Shown here: positions 10,208-19,812 of the stretch, in pieces
How the letters are laid out: every line of letters starts with the position of its first letter
How positions within the stretch are numbered: the stretch's first letter is position 1
Source: an uncultured Clostridia bacterium
Lineage (GTDB): Bacteria > Bacillota > Clostridia > Oscillospirales > Ruminococcaceae
Length of the DNA stretch: 64,000 nt
Reading direction: 5' to 3'
Assembly: GCA_947588805.1 (NCBI GenBank)
Contig: CANPYR010000005.1
Span: forward strand, 1-64,000
Notes under the pieces: model-generated
What the model was told of the DNA's origin: nothing
Database searches by the model: none
Seen by the model: only the letters and a program-made list of their open reading frames with translations
Translations under genes and position numbers: made by a program

Positions 10208-11272
10208 ATGGAGATTACTATTTCAAAAACGCTTAAGGAGCTTCGCCGCAAAAAGGGCAATACTCAGGAACAGCTTGCCGACTTTCTTTCAATCAGCACC
10301 CCCGCCGTCTCAAAATGGGAGCGCGCGGAAGGGTATCCCGATATCACGCTTTTACCCGCTATTTCCGAGTTTTACGGCGTTACGGTCGACGAACTGTTGG
10401 GAGTGGATTCGATAAGAAAGCTGCATAAAATCGACAGCGGAGTTAAAGACGGCCTTGAGCTTTTAAAAGCGGGAAAGACCGCCGAAGCCGTCAGGATCTG
10501 GCGCGAGCTTTATGCGGAGTTTCCTAACGATCATTCGGTTATAGCAGGGCTTGCTTTTGCGCTTTATTACGATTACAACGGAAACCGTCAGAACGTCGCT
10601 AATCTTAACGAAGTTATACTTCTTGAAGAGAGGATTTTGGATGAATCCACCGTACAGCACCTTCGCGACGCGGCCATAGAGCGGCTCTGCTACAGCTATT
10701 CCGCGCTCGGGGATGTTGAAAAGGCGAAGGAGTATGCAAATATGTCCGGGACTGTGAACTCATCCCGGGAGGTCCTTACCGCGAACATCCTCTCCGGCGA
10801 CGAGCAGTCCCGCAGCAACCGGACTCTTATAATCCAGCTTTTAGCGATCCTCCAGAACGCTATATATCATGTCGGAGCCGTCGACTGGCTCACCCGTCAC
10901 GAGCTTGTTTTAGGTCTTTTGGATCTTTTCTTCGACGGTAAAAACATGGGCGCGTACTACGGTAACGCCGCGAACGCGCACTACTTCTGCGCAAGAATTT
11001 ACGCCGGTACCGAAGGTTGCGAGGATAAGGTCAGATATCATCTTGAGAAGCTTGCGGAGTGCATAAAAAACGGTGCCGAGGCGCATCCGACCTACGGCGG
11101 CGAGATTTTCAAGGGGTATTACGTCGAGGACGGGGCCGTAATTAAAAACAGCGAGGAATCTCTGGGACAGGTTTACGCCAAGGCGCTCGGGCATGAAGAA
11201 AGCCCGATGTTCGACGGGCTGAGGGGAGAAAAATGGTTTGAGAAGGTGATGAAGACAGCGGAGGAGGGGTAA
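10208..11272 (+). CDS. XRE-family regulator with TPR-like C-terminal region
   Basis: ISKTLKELRRKKGNTQEQLADFLSISTPAVSKWERAEGYPDITLLPAISEFYGVTVDELLGVD followed by helical repeats. Confidence 0.85.
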   Translation: MEITISKTLKELRRKKGNTQEQLADFLSISTPAVSKWERAEGYPDITLLPAISEFYGVTVDELLGVDSIRKLHKIDSGVKDGLELLKAGKTAEAVRIWRELYAEFPNDHSVIAGLAFALYYDYNGNRQNVANLNEVILLEERILDESTVQHLRDAAIERLCYSYSALGDVEKAKEYANMSGTVNSSREVLTANILSGDEQSRSNRTLIIQLLAILQNAIYHVGAVDWLTRHELVLGLLDLFFDGKNMGAYYGNAANAHYFCARIYAGTEGCEDKVRYHLEKLAECIKNGAEAHPTYGGEIFKGYYVEDGAVIKNSEESLGQVYAKALGHEESPMFDGLRGEKWFEKVMKTAEEG

Positions 11273-11543
11273 GGGCGCTTGATTAGGCGCGGCGGCGGGG
11301 AAGAGCCGTGAATCGTTAAATTACGCATAAACCCGCGAAGAGCATAGGCGCATTTGCGCATTCATAGCTCCACGTGCAACGTACCGCAGTGCGGCTTACA
11401 AAAGCTATGCGCGTTCACCCCACCCCCAGCACGCCTGTTTTGACAGCATTAGCCGTCAAAAGGGGAGACCGCCTGCGGCGGCTCCCCTTGCCCATCTTTT
11501 GCTTATGGAGATTTCGCGCCTGCGGGCGCGGCCAAAGGTCGTT

Positions 11544-11600
11544 GCGATTAAAGCTCTTTGAGAGACTCCTGCGGCGCCTTGAAAAGCAATTTTTAACGCT
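11544..11600. repeat. Small imperfect palindromic element, copy 2
   Basis: GCGATTAAAGCTCTTTGAGAGAC...GAAAAGCAATTTTTAACGCT. Confidence 0.65.
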
Positions 11601-11696
11601 ACGAGTTTCTGCCATTTGAACCCCATGCTGCCTTTTGAGGAAAGGCCAGACTTTTCGCCTCCCGTCCTCAGCAGGCGGCTCTCTGAAACCGGCTTA

Positions 11697-14510
11697 TCAA
11701 TCCTCGCCCAGCTTCAGCGCCTTATTGATATTTATCTGCTTAATAAGTCTCGCAATTACTATAAATCCTACAATCAGCATCACAAGCACTATCACGTAAA
11801 GCTTGATATAATCGCTTCTCTGAGATATTACCCTGAACGGCGGCACCTGGTCGGTGACGTTGTAAAGCACCTGGAACAGCGGTACGAAGATGTCCGAAGC
11901 TATTCCTCCGATTATGATCGAAAGGAATATCGATACCCCGGAAACGAGCAGCTGCTCGTATACTATCATCGATATTATCTCCCTGAAGCTCATTCCCATC
12001 GCCCTTAAAATGCCGAACTGCAAAGTTCTTCCCTTGATGGAAAGGATCCAGTAGATAAGGAATCCTATGAAGCACATCGCCATTATCGTTATAAATCCGA
12101 GAGTCAGAGCGCCGTTTACGCCCTGAAGGACCGCGTCGGTCTTCGAGCTTATTATCAGCTGTGAAGCTACGTCAAGTCTTGTCGCGGTTATATCGTTATC
12201 CACTACGCTCTGGTAAAGCGCTGCTATATCCGCGTCGTCCTCAAGATCTATCCAAACCTCGTAAGGCTCTGTGATCGTCATTATCGACATATAGTCGTAG
12301 TTTAATATCGCAAAGTCGCGGTAGTCTCCCGCAGAGTTTTTGTCATACGGGTTGAGCGCCGGCCAGTATTCCACGATAGCTACAACCACCGTCTCAAACC
12401 AGTCGTTTCTCGCCCACTTTACCTGCACTACGTCCCCGAGCTTTATCCCGGCCTTATCCGCGTAAGACTGCGATACTATGATACCGTCCTGGCACTCGTT
12501 AAGAGCGTTTATGTAGTTATTTATATGCGAGGGAAGAAGATCCGAGCGGAACCAAGCAACTCTTGCGAACTGGCTCGGCACTATTCCCATGACGTGAACG
12601 TCTGCGGTCGTGGATTCGTTATAGCGGAGCTGGACCGCGTCGCGCTGGAACACCGGAGTCGCAAGCTTTACTCCCGCAAGAGAAGAATATCTGTCGAAAT
12701 CCGGCTCGGTGTACTGAGTAGTCGAGCTCTCCTCTCCCGTCTCGGGATCCGTCACTCTCACGCGGCTCGTCTTCCATGCTTCGGAGATCACCGCGTCGGC
12801 TCCGAGGTTATATCGAATCCTCTCCTCGGTGTTTCTGTTTATCGCCCTTGCGGTATTCGCCGAGAATATCCCGAGCGCTACCGTTAAGATCAGGAATATC
12901 ATTATGAACTTCTCGCGCCCTGTCGAGGAGCGGCCGATATTGTTAAGCGAGATATAAGCGGCCGGAGACCAGCGCTTTCTTCCGATCATATATATGAGCC
13001 TGATGAAGTATGGGTAAATCCTTACGCATAAAAGCGCAGCGCCGAGTATAAACACCGTCGAAGCCGCGAACATAAGCGGACTCATGGTCGTAGAGGTATC
13101 GATACCCTGGCTTATAAGATTGTCGTTCAGTCTGTTATACCACCAGAGCCAAGCTATCGGCAGTACCAGGCAGATAACGTCAAGGAAGGAGCGCTGCCAG
13201 AACGACTTTTTCTGCTCGTGAGCCTTAGACTGCTTATGCGCGACTATAGAAACTCTTGAAGCCGGGATTATCGGAACGAGAGTAGTTATAAAGAACACCC
13301 CGACCGCAGCTACCGCATACCCGAAAGCCGTAAGCGAAAGCTTGGCATGAAGCGCCGGCCTGTTTACAAATTCAAGGAAGCCGTTTGATACGCCCAGGAT
13401 ATTGCAGAGCCCGAGACCGACAAACGGTCCTATAAGCGCCGAGACTGCGCCGAGTATAAGCGTTTCATACGCGTAGATCCTTAAGATCTGCCACGACGAA
13501 GCGCCGCGGGATTTGAGCATCGCGATCTCGTTTCTCTCGCTCTCGATATTGAGCTGAGATACCATAAACAGGTAGAATATCAGCATCAGTATGACCGGTA
13601 TATCGAGCATAAGCATTATATACTTGAGCGAAGCCGCCTTGGAAGCGTAGCTTTCAAGTATCTGCTGCGCGGGGACGGTGAACGTCGCGTTGTCGTCCCT
13701 ATATTTTTCCGACTGCGAAGCGAACTGACTGCGGACGTGCTCGATAACGTTCATGTCCATGTGCTGGTAGTCGATTATGATCCGGCAGTCTACCTGGTTA
13801 AGATTTACGACTCCGGTCATGATAACGTCGTCGATGAGGGTGTTGAACTCGCAGAACATGGTGTTGTCGTATTCCGAAAGTCCCTCTGACCAGTAGGTAT
13901 CGTTATCGTCCAAAAGCTCGAATGTACCTACTATCTTTATCTTTACCGTTTCGCCGGGCGATAGGATATTCGTCACCTCGTATACGGTATCCTGCATGAC
14001 CTGCGCCACCTGCATAGCGCGCTCGGAGCATATTACTTCGTATACGTCCCCGTCCTTCTTGCCGGGTTCGAACATTCTTCCCGAGGTGATATTGATGTGA
14101 TCGCCGATTTCGGTCATACCGCCCAATTTTATCATCGCGGGTTCGCCCGTCTCGGTCTCGATATTTGTAATATACAGATACGCGTCCGAGGTGTAGCACT
14201 TATGGTTCAGATACGGCACAAAAAGGTCGTTGAATCTGTTTACCGACTTCGCGTATATATCCACGACGGTATTTCTCTGCCGCGCGGCGTTAGAGCCGGA
14301 AACTATTGTCTTTGAAACCGCGTAAACGCCGGGATATATCCCCTGGTCTTCCTGATATGCCTGCATGTCCTTTATAAGCATTCTCTGAAGCGAGGCGTGC
14401 ATATATATCGGGATCGTACTTGTCATCGCGGTCGCCATTATAAAGCCGATAAGAAGGCATATTACCATCCACTTGGTATTGCGCATCTTACGTATCAGAA
14501 GTGTCAGCAT
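11697..14510 (-). CDS. FtsX-like ABC transporter permease
   Basis: 937 aa; N-terminal TM, periplasmic-type domain, FtsX-type ESERNEIAMLKSRGASSWQILRIYAYETLILG and second LQFGILRAMGMSFREIISMIVYEQLLVSG. Confidence 0.85.
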   Translation of the reverse strand: MLTLLIRKMRNTKWMVICLLIGFIMATAMTSTIPIYMHASLQRMLIKDMQAYQEDQGIYPGVYAVSKTIVSGSNAARQRNTVVDIYAKSVNRFNDLFVPYLNHKCYTSDAYLYITNIETETGEPAMIKLGGMTEIGDHINITSGRMFEPGKKDGDVYEVICSERAMQVAQVMQDTVYEVTNILSPGETVKIKIVGTFELLDDNDTYWSEGLSEYDNTMFCEFNTLIDDVIMTGVVNLNQVDCRIIIDYQHMDMNVIEHVRSQFASQSEKYRDDNATFTVPAQQILESYASKAASLKYIMLMLDIPVILMLIFYLFMVSQLNIESERNEIAMLKSRGASSWQILRIYAYETLILGAVSALIGPFVGLGLCNILGVSNGFLEFVNRPALHAKLSLTAFGYAVAAVGVFFITTLVPIIPASRVSIVAHKQSKAHEQKKSFWQRSFLDVICLVLPIAWLWWYNRLNDNLISQGIDTSTTMSPLMFAASTVFILGAALLCVRIYPYFIRLIYMIGRKRWSPAAYISLNNIGRSSTGREKFIMIFLILTVALGIFSANTARAINRNTEERIRYNLGADAVISEAWKTSRVRVTDPETGEESSTTQYTEPDFDRYSSLAGVKLATPVFQRDAVQLRYNESTTADVHVMGIVPSQFARVAWFRSDLLPSHINNYINALNECQDGIIVSQSYADKAGIKLGDVVQVKWARNDWFETVVVAIVEYWPALNPYDKNSAGDYRDFAILNYDYMSIMTITEPYEVWIDLEDDADIAALYQSVVDNDITATRLDVASQLIISSKTDAVLQGVNGALTLGFITIMAMCFIGFLIYWILSIKGRTLQFGILRAMGMSFREIISMIVYEQLLVSGVSIFLSIIIGGIASDIFVPLFQVLYNVTDQVPPFRVISQRSDYIKLYVIVLVMLIVGFIVIARLIKQININKALKLGED

Positions 14511-14547
14511 ATTTTTCCTCCGAAAGTCTTATTTTGCGCTTGCCTTT

Positions 14548-15597
14548 TTATCTGATTATTACCTCGTCGCCCTCTTCAAGCCCCGAGGTTATCTCGACGA
14601 GCGACCCGCTCTGCAAGCCCTCGGTCACGCTGACGGCGGTCCTCTCGTTGTCCTTGAATACGTAAACCGTCGGAACTCCGTTTACCTTCTTTACAAGGTT
14701 AGCCGAGATTACAATGACGTTCTCGCGCTTGTCAAGAATTAAAAGCGTATCGGCGATATTTCCGACCGCCGAGGTCTCGGGGATTATGTCGTTGAACTTG
14801 ACGATTATATCCTCCGACTGCTCTCCCAAAACGTCCTCGCCGTTTGCGTCTACCAACGGCCCGCTCACGCTCTCGTCCCACTGACGGCCGGAGATATTTC
14901 TCACTATCGTCCCGTCGAAGTATTCGCCCTCGTATCTTATCTGGATCGGTCTTCCGATCAGAAACTCTCCTACGTCGTTATTCGGGTCGATCTTTATATA
15001 AAGATCCGTAACGTCTATTACCGTAACAACCGTGACTCCCGGGTTTACCCAGTCGCCGGGAGAGCAGGTCAGAACGTATGAAACGGTTCCCGAAACTCCC
15101 GAGTAAAGCTTCGCGGCTTCCTTTTCGGCATAGAGCTTGTCGAGATCGTTCTGCATAAGCTCTACGTCCAAAAGCTCCTTAGCTTTCACGTTCTCGGATT
15201 CGTGCTTCTCGACTGCGATATCGTATTCGAGCTGCTCTCGCCTTAGCTCCTTCTCCATCCTCTCTATCGAGTTGTCAAGCTCGTATGTCTCAAATTCCGC
15301 AAGGAGCTGCCCCTGCTCGACGTTTTCGCCTGCAGTCACATATACTTCCTTTATATTTCCTCCGACGTCCTCAAACCTGGCGTTATATTCGGTGCCGGAA
15401 GCTATCGTCCCGAGAGTCAGGACCTGCTTGACGATATCCCTTCTCGTGGCGGTCGTGGTGGTATACGAAACCTCGTTCTCCTTTACCACCGGCGCTTCCA
15501 GAAGCTCTTCCTCCTCCGGAAGGAAATAGCAGCCGCTGAGCGAACTCATCATCACGGCCGCGGCTCCCGCCGCTAAAATTATACCTTTAAGTTTCAT
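14548..15597 (-). CDS. HlyD/MacA-like efflux adaptor lipoprotein
   Basis: Lipobox SSLSGCYFL; GNIKEVYVTAGENVEQGQLLAEFETYELDNSIERMEKELRREQLEYDIAVEK; YSGVSGTVSYV; VTEGLQSGSLVEITSGLEEGDEVIIR. Confidence 0.85.
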   Translation of the reverse strand: MKLKGIILAAGAAAVMMSSLSGCYFLPEEEELLEAPVVKENEVSYTTTTATRRDIVKQVLTLGTIASGTEYNARFEDVGGNIKEVYVTAGENVEQGQLLAEFETYELDNSIERMEKELRREQLEYDIAVEKHESENVKAKELLDVELMQNDLDKLYAEKEAAKLYSGVSGTVSYVLTCSPGDWVNPGVTVVTVIDVTDLYIKIDPNNDVGEFLIGRPIQIRYEGEYFDGTIVRNISGRQWDESVSGPLVDANGEDVLGEQSEDIIVKFNDIIPETSAVGNIADTLLILDKRENVIVISANLVKKVNGVPTVYVFKDNERTAVSVTEGLQSGSLVEITSGLEEGDEVIIR

Positions 15598-15699
15598 AAC
15601 TAAATGCTCCTCCATGCGTAATTCATATTGGTCGGTTTGTCCGTATGCTTCTTTATCATTTATCAAACTCCCGTAAATAATGGGAAGTTATATACTTTT

Positions 15700-17370
15700 T
15701 TAATACCAGTCCCCAAGGCTGTCTCTGGTTATAGCGTCCTCGCTTCTGTAGAATTTTTTCCAGTCCCGAAGCTTCATATATCTTTCGGATATCTCCCCGT
15801 CGATCTCTGCTCTTATCCCGGAATAAACCGCCGCGAACGCCCATTTTGTTCTGTCTCGTGACATTTCATCCGGTCCCGGAAGTATATCGCACTCGGTTAT
15901 CGCCGCCATCTTTTCCGGCGCTATCTCCTTAGCCGCGAGCATGAAATTGACTCCGCTCCCGACTCCTCCGTAAAGATCCACAGAAACTATGTCCACTCTC
16001 TCGTCCCCGGGATAGAAATCCCTGTTCTGGCCGTTCCATACCCATATCAGGCTGTCGAGCTTATGAAAATACGTGAGCCTGTCGAATATTAGCTTATAAA
16101 GCCAGATATAGCTCTCCGCGTCGGCTCCCCACCAGAAAAGTCCGTTTCCCGCTTCGGGGAGGGGTCGGAATATCACCGGGATCTTATCCTCCCTGAGTCT
16201 TTTAAGCTGTATCGCTATCTGATCTATCCCGTCTACCACCATAAGCGTTTCAAACGGGACGTCTCCGTCGTCGTATCTCTGTCTTAAGGCCCCTCCGTCC
16301 ATCGTCGCTATATCAAGATCTATCACCGCGGATCTAAGATCAAATCCGTTTTCAAGATAGAGCGAGCCTCCCATCTCCCAGTACCAGCTGTAGCCGACGA
16401 TCCCTCCGTCGTCCCACCACTGCTTTGCAAGCTCTATGTCCCCGGCATCCTCTCCCGAGGAATACCCCATAAGCTCTCCGAACCGTATCGCTGGATACTT
16501 TCCCGTGGCGTTATATACCGCTTCTATCTCGGCGTTCGAACCCTGCGAGCAGTGCTGCGCGGTCATCACGCGAAGGCCGTATTCCTTTCTCAGGAATTCG
16601 TAAAGCTTTCTCATCCTTCTTAACGGGTCTTCAGTCACGGGCTTTCTCTGCACCGCATAATCAAGCCCGTTTACCGCTTCGTTGCTTTCGACCAATAGGC
16701 AGTCGAGATCCGTAGGCGCGTCAAAGCCTTCAAATATCGCGGAATTCGCGCCCTCGGTAAGATAAATGCCGTCAAATTCGACCGATTCGTATTCTCCGTT
16801 TCCGAGAGTTTCGACGTTATATTTTTCATCGCTCCCCGAAAATCCGAATCTGAACCGCGCCGGCTCATCCGACGCTATGCGTAGTGTGATATTATAAAGC
16901 TGCGAGCTCGGGACGTTTATTTTTATCTCTATCGCCCCGCCCGGCTCCGCTGTGACCGTACCGCCGCCGGAATATCCTTCCCTGCGGCCTGTCACTCCCG
17001 GGCCGTCCTTCTCAAACTCTATAAGCTCGCTGTGCTCCTTGTATTCGTATTCATACTCCGTCGGCTCGTATACCTCCGGGATATCGTTCCCCTCGGGATC
17101 CTCTGCAGGCTCCGTCTTAAGCTCTTCCGCAGTTATCTCTGCGTCCGAAGTCGCAACAGTCTCTATCGCTTCGGTCTTCGGTTCTTCGGTTATCTCGGGC
17201 TCAGTATCTTCCGAACTTACCGCCGTAGTCTCAGCCGGAGCTTCGGCGGTCATTATTTCAATTCCTTTGCTGTTTTCTGTCTTTGTTTCGTCCTCTGAAT
17301 TTTGCATATTCTCCGCGCCGCAGCCCGAGAGAAATATCGCAAGCGCCAGCACAGACAGCAGTTTTTTCAT
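15700..17370 (-). CDS. Secreted lipoprotein, CBM-like module plus GH26-like glycosidase
   Basis: Lipobox LSGCGAE; acidic/Thr linker; QHCSQGSNAEIEAVYNATGKYPAIRFGELMGYSSG; FRPLPEAGNGLFWWGADAESYIWLYKL...LIWVWNGQNRDFYPGDERVDIVSVDLYGG; ITECD. Confidence 0.75.
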   Translation of the reverse strand: MKKLLSVLALAIFLSGCGAENMQNSEDETKTENSKGIEIMTAEAPAETTAVSSEDTEPEITEEPKTEAIETVATSDAEITAEELKTEPAEDPEGNDIPEVYEPTEYEYEYKEHSELIEFEKDGPGVTGRREGYSGGGTVTAEPGGAIEIKINVPSSQLYNITLRIASDEPARFRFGFSGSDEKYNVETLGNGEYESVEFDGIYLTEGANSAIFEGFDAPTDLDCLLVESNEAVNGLDYAVQRKPVTEDPLRRMRKLYEFLRKEYGLRVMTAQHCSQGSNAEIEAVYNATGKYPAIRFGELMGYSSGEDAGDIELAKQWWDDGGIVGYSWYWEMGGSLYLENGFDLRSAVIDLDIATMDGGALRQRYDDGDVPFETLMVVDGIDQIAIQLKRLREDKIPVIFRPLPEAGNGLFWWGADAESYIWLYKLIFDRLTYFHKLDSLIWVWNGQNRDFYPGDERVDIVSVDLYGGVGSGVNFMLAAKEIAPEKMAAITECDILPGPDEMSRDRTKWAFAAVYSGIRAEIDGEISERYMKLRDWKKFYRSEDAITRDSLGDWY

Positions 17371-17424
17371 ATAAGCATCTCACATTTAACATATAAAAAG
17401 ATTTTGCGCGTTTAATCGGGAAAA

Positions 17425-17446
17425 CCTGCCGTCAAAAAACGGCAGG
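17425..17446 (-). terminator. Hairpin in the permease-GH26 gap, possible terminator/attenuator
   Basis: CCTGCCGT-TTTTTG-ACGGCAGG followed by TTTT on minus strand; lies upstream of the GH26 start. Confidence 0.45.
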
Positions 17447-17678
17447 CCCTGTCTCAGCGGTCGAGCCGATACCGAATACAGTCTTCGATATCTTTTCGCC
17501 CGCGGGCTGCGCCGGGGATAAATAAATTTCTCCCGCGGCGCTTTGCCCTTAAGCAGTTTATTCGCTTTAATTTTTAGCCGGAACTGTAATTTCGCTCTTT
17601 TGCTCTTTCGCTCTTTTCACGCTCCGAGTGATATTCGCCCTCTCAGCGCGATCCGAACGTTAAGATTAAAATTACAAA

Positions 17679-18800
17679 TTACATACCGGTCAGACCGGAC
17701 CTTGCAAGACCTTCGGTGAAGTGCTTCTGCAGGAAGATGTACATAATAAGTATCGGAGTGATGGAAAGCAGACAGCCTGATTCGAGCCATACTATCTTCT
17801 TTCTCGTACCCACCTGCGCGCCGTTGAAGAGCTGCTGGTCGAGCGTGTTGGAAAGCTTCTGGAGCTGCAAGGCTACCGTGTGGTATCCGTTTATGTATGT
17901 AGAGGATACATAGTAGTCGTTCCAGTACCATACTATCGAGAAGAGGAATACCGTTAAGAATGCGGAAGCCGCGTTCGGGATCATTATCTTCACGAAGGTC
18001 TTGAACGGGCCGCAGCCGTCAAGATAAGCCGCGTCTTCAAGCTCTACCGGCAGTCCTCTGAAGAACTGACGGAAGATGAAGATAAACAGACCCGACTTGA
18101 TTCCGTTTGCAAACAGCGCCGGAACGTACATAACTACCGGTACGCCTATCATCGAGCAGTAGAGCGAGCCGTCAAATTCGGAGACCAGAATGCTCTTTCC
18201 GAAGATCGAGGTTACTCCCATGCTGTGGAGCAGCTTCACAAGGCCGAAGCCCTTGAAGAACGCCCACTGCAGGTAAAGCGGGATAACCGTTATCTGCGGA
18301 GGAACGATGATCTGCATAAGAACCACTGCGAAGCATATTCCCTTGCCCTTGAAGTTGAATCTCGCAAGACCGTAGCCGGTGAGGGCGCAGGTCACGACCG
18401 AAAGGACCGAGCAGACAAGATTCAGTTTTACAGTGTTCCAAAGAGTCATTCCGAAGTCCATCGTCTCCCAGGTATCTATGATATTCGAGAGCGTGAGCGA
18501 CTTAGGAAGCCAGATTACCGACGGGTCGGTCATCTGAACGTTAGGCCTGAACGCGGTCGAGAACATATAGATCAGCGGGTAGAGGATTACGAAGCAGAGC
18601 CCGAAGAGGATAAGGAATCTGAAGAACGGCCAGACCTTGCCGATTATGGCTTTTCTTCTCAGGTACGCCGTGTGCTCAGGGGATACTATGCGCTCGTCAA
18701 GAGTGCCGGCTTTCTTCGCTGCTTTGAATGCCTTATGGCGTTCCTTGAGCGCCTTGGCACGTTCTTTTTCAAATAATTTTTCTTCTTTTGCAGTTGCCAT
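17679..18800 (-). CDS. Carbohydrate (CUT1-type) ABC transporter permease
   Basis: LEDAAYLDGCGPFKTFVKIMIPNAASAFLTVFLFSIVWYWNDYYVSS. Confidence 0.85.
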   Translation of the reverse strand: MATAKEEKLFEKERAKALKERHKAFKAAKKAGTLDERIVSPEHTAYLRRKAIIGKVWPFFRFLILFGLCFVILYPLIYMFSTAFRPNVQMTDPSVIWLPKSLTLSNIIDTWETMDFGMTLWNTVKLNLVCSVLSVVTCALTGYGLARFNFKGKGICFAVVLMQIIVPPQITVIPLYLQWAFFKGFGLVKLLHSMGVTSIFGKSILVSEFDGSLYCSMIGVPVVMYVPALFANGIKSGLFIFIFRQFFRGLPVELEDAAYLDGCGPFKTFVKIMIPNAASAFLTVFLFSIVWYWNDYYVSSTYINGYHTVALQLQKLSNTLDQQLFNGAQVGTRKKIVWLESGCLLSITPILIMYIFLQKHFTEGLARSGLTGM

Positions 18801-18813
18801 TTATATCCCTCCT

Positions 18814-19812
18814 TTATACCTCGTAGTAGACGAATTTGTTGATTATCGGAAGCACTATTCCGAGGGCGAGTATTACTATCGCGAAGTACGCCCACGCCAT
18901 GGCTGCCGAATAACCGTGGTTCCAGTTCGACGCTTCGCTCAGAACAAGCGCCATAACGCCGTTAGACGGGTCGATGAAGGAGTCGACTATCGTGTAGATA
19001 AGGTTAGTAACTATCATCGGGCTGATATACGGGATCGTTATCTTCCAGAAGAATTCCCAAGCCGTCGCGCCTTCTATCGACGCGGCTTCACGCGCAGATA
19101 CCGGAATGTTCTGCAAGGCCGAGAGGAAGATTATGATCTGGATACCGGAATCCCAGACGAGGTTAAATACGTTTGACGTTACCGTCGAGATAAGATCCGT
19201 CACCTTATCCGAGATATTGTATACGCCCAGGAAGTTCATCAGCGCGCCGGTCATATCCGTTTCAAACATCGTTGAGAACGCCTCCGCGCCGCCGGAATAT
19301 CCCGACGTATCCATATCGCCGTTGATTATCGACATTACAGGTCCGGTCGCGATGATGACCGGCAGGAAGAATACCGCGCGGGCGAAGGTTCTTCCTCTGA
19401 ACTTCTGGTTGATTATAACCGCGATAAAGATCGAGAAGATTATAATAAGAGGAGTCTGCCAGAGGGTATCCTTGAGCACCGAGAGAAGCGCTTCGGTGTA
19501 TTCCGTATCCTTTCTGAATGCGTCGATATAGTTTTGAATTCCTACGAAGGTGGTTCCTAAGTGACCGAGCGAAACGTCGGTGGTGTTGAAGGAATACCAG
19601 AAGGACAGCGCCAGGGGCCTGATGAAGAAGTAGAGAGATCCCACGATCCAGATCGCTAAGAATCCGTAAGCGTAGAGCGCTTTTCTGCGTTCGTAGGCGA
19701 TCCTCATACCCTTCTGCTTCGGAGCCTTTTCCGGCTTCGGCGCCTTCGGCTCTTTGACCTTCGGCTCCTTTGGCGTGACCGCTTTTACGGCCTCGTTTTG
19801 GGTTTCAGCCAT
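18814..19812 (-). CDS. Sugar (CUT1-type) ABC transporter permease
   Basis: YGFLAIWIVGSLYFFIRPLALSFWYSFNTTDV; SAREAASIEGATAWEFFWKITIPYISPMIVTNLIYTIVDSF. Confidence 0.85.
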   Translation of the reverse strand: MAETQNEAVKAVTPKEPKVKEPKAPKPEKAPKQKGMRIAYERRKALYAYGFLAIWIVGSLYFFIRPLALSFWYSFNTTDVSLGHLGTTFVGIQNYIDAFRKDTEYTEALLSVLKDTLWQTPLIIIFSIFIAVIINQKFRGRTFARAVFFLPVIIATGPVMSIINGDMDTSGYSGGAEAFSTMFETDMTGALMNFLGVYNISDKVTDLISTVTSNVFNLVWDSGIQIIIFLSALQNIPVSAREAASIEGATAWEFFWKITIPYISPMIVTNLIYTIVDSFIDPSNGVMALVLSEASNWNHGYSAAMAWAYFAIVILALGIVLPIINKFVYYEV

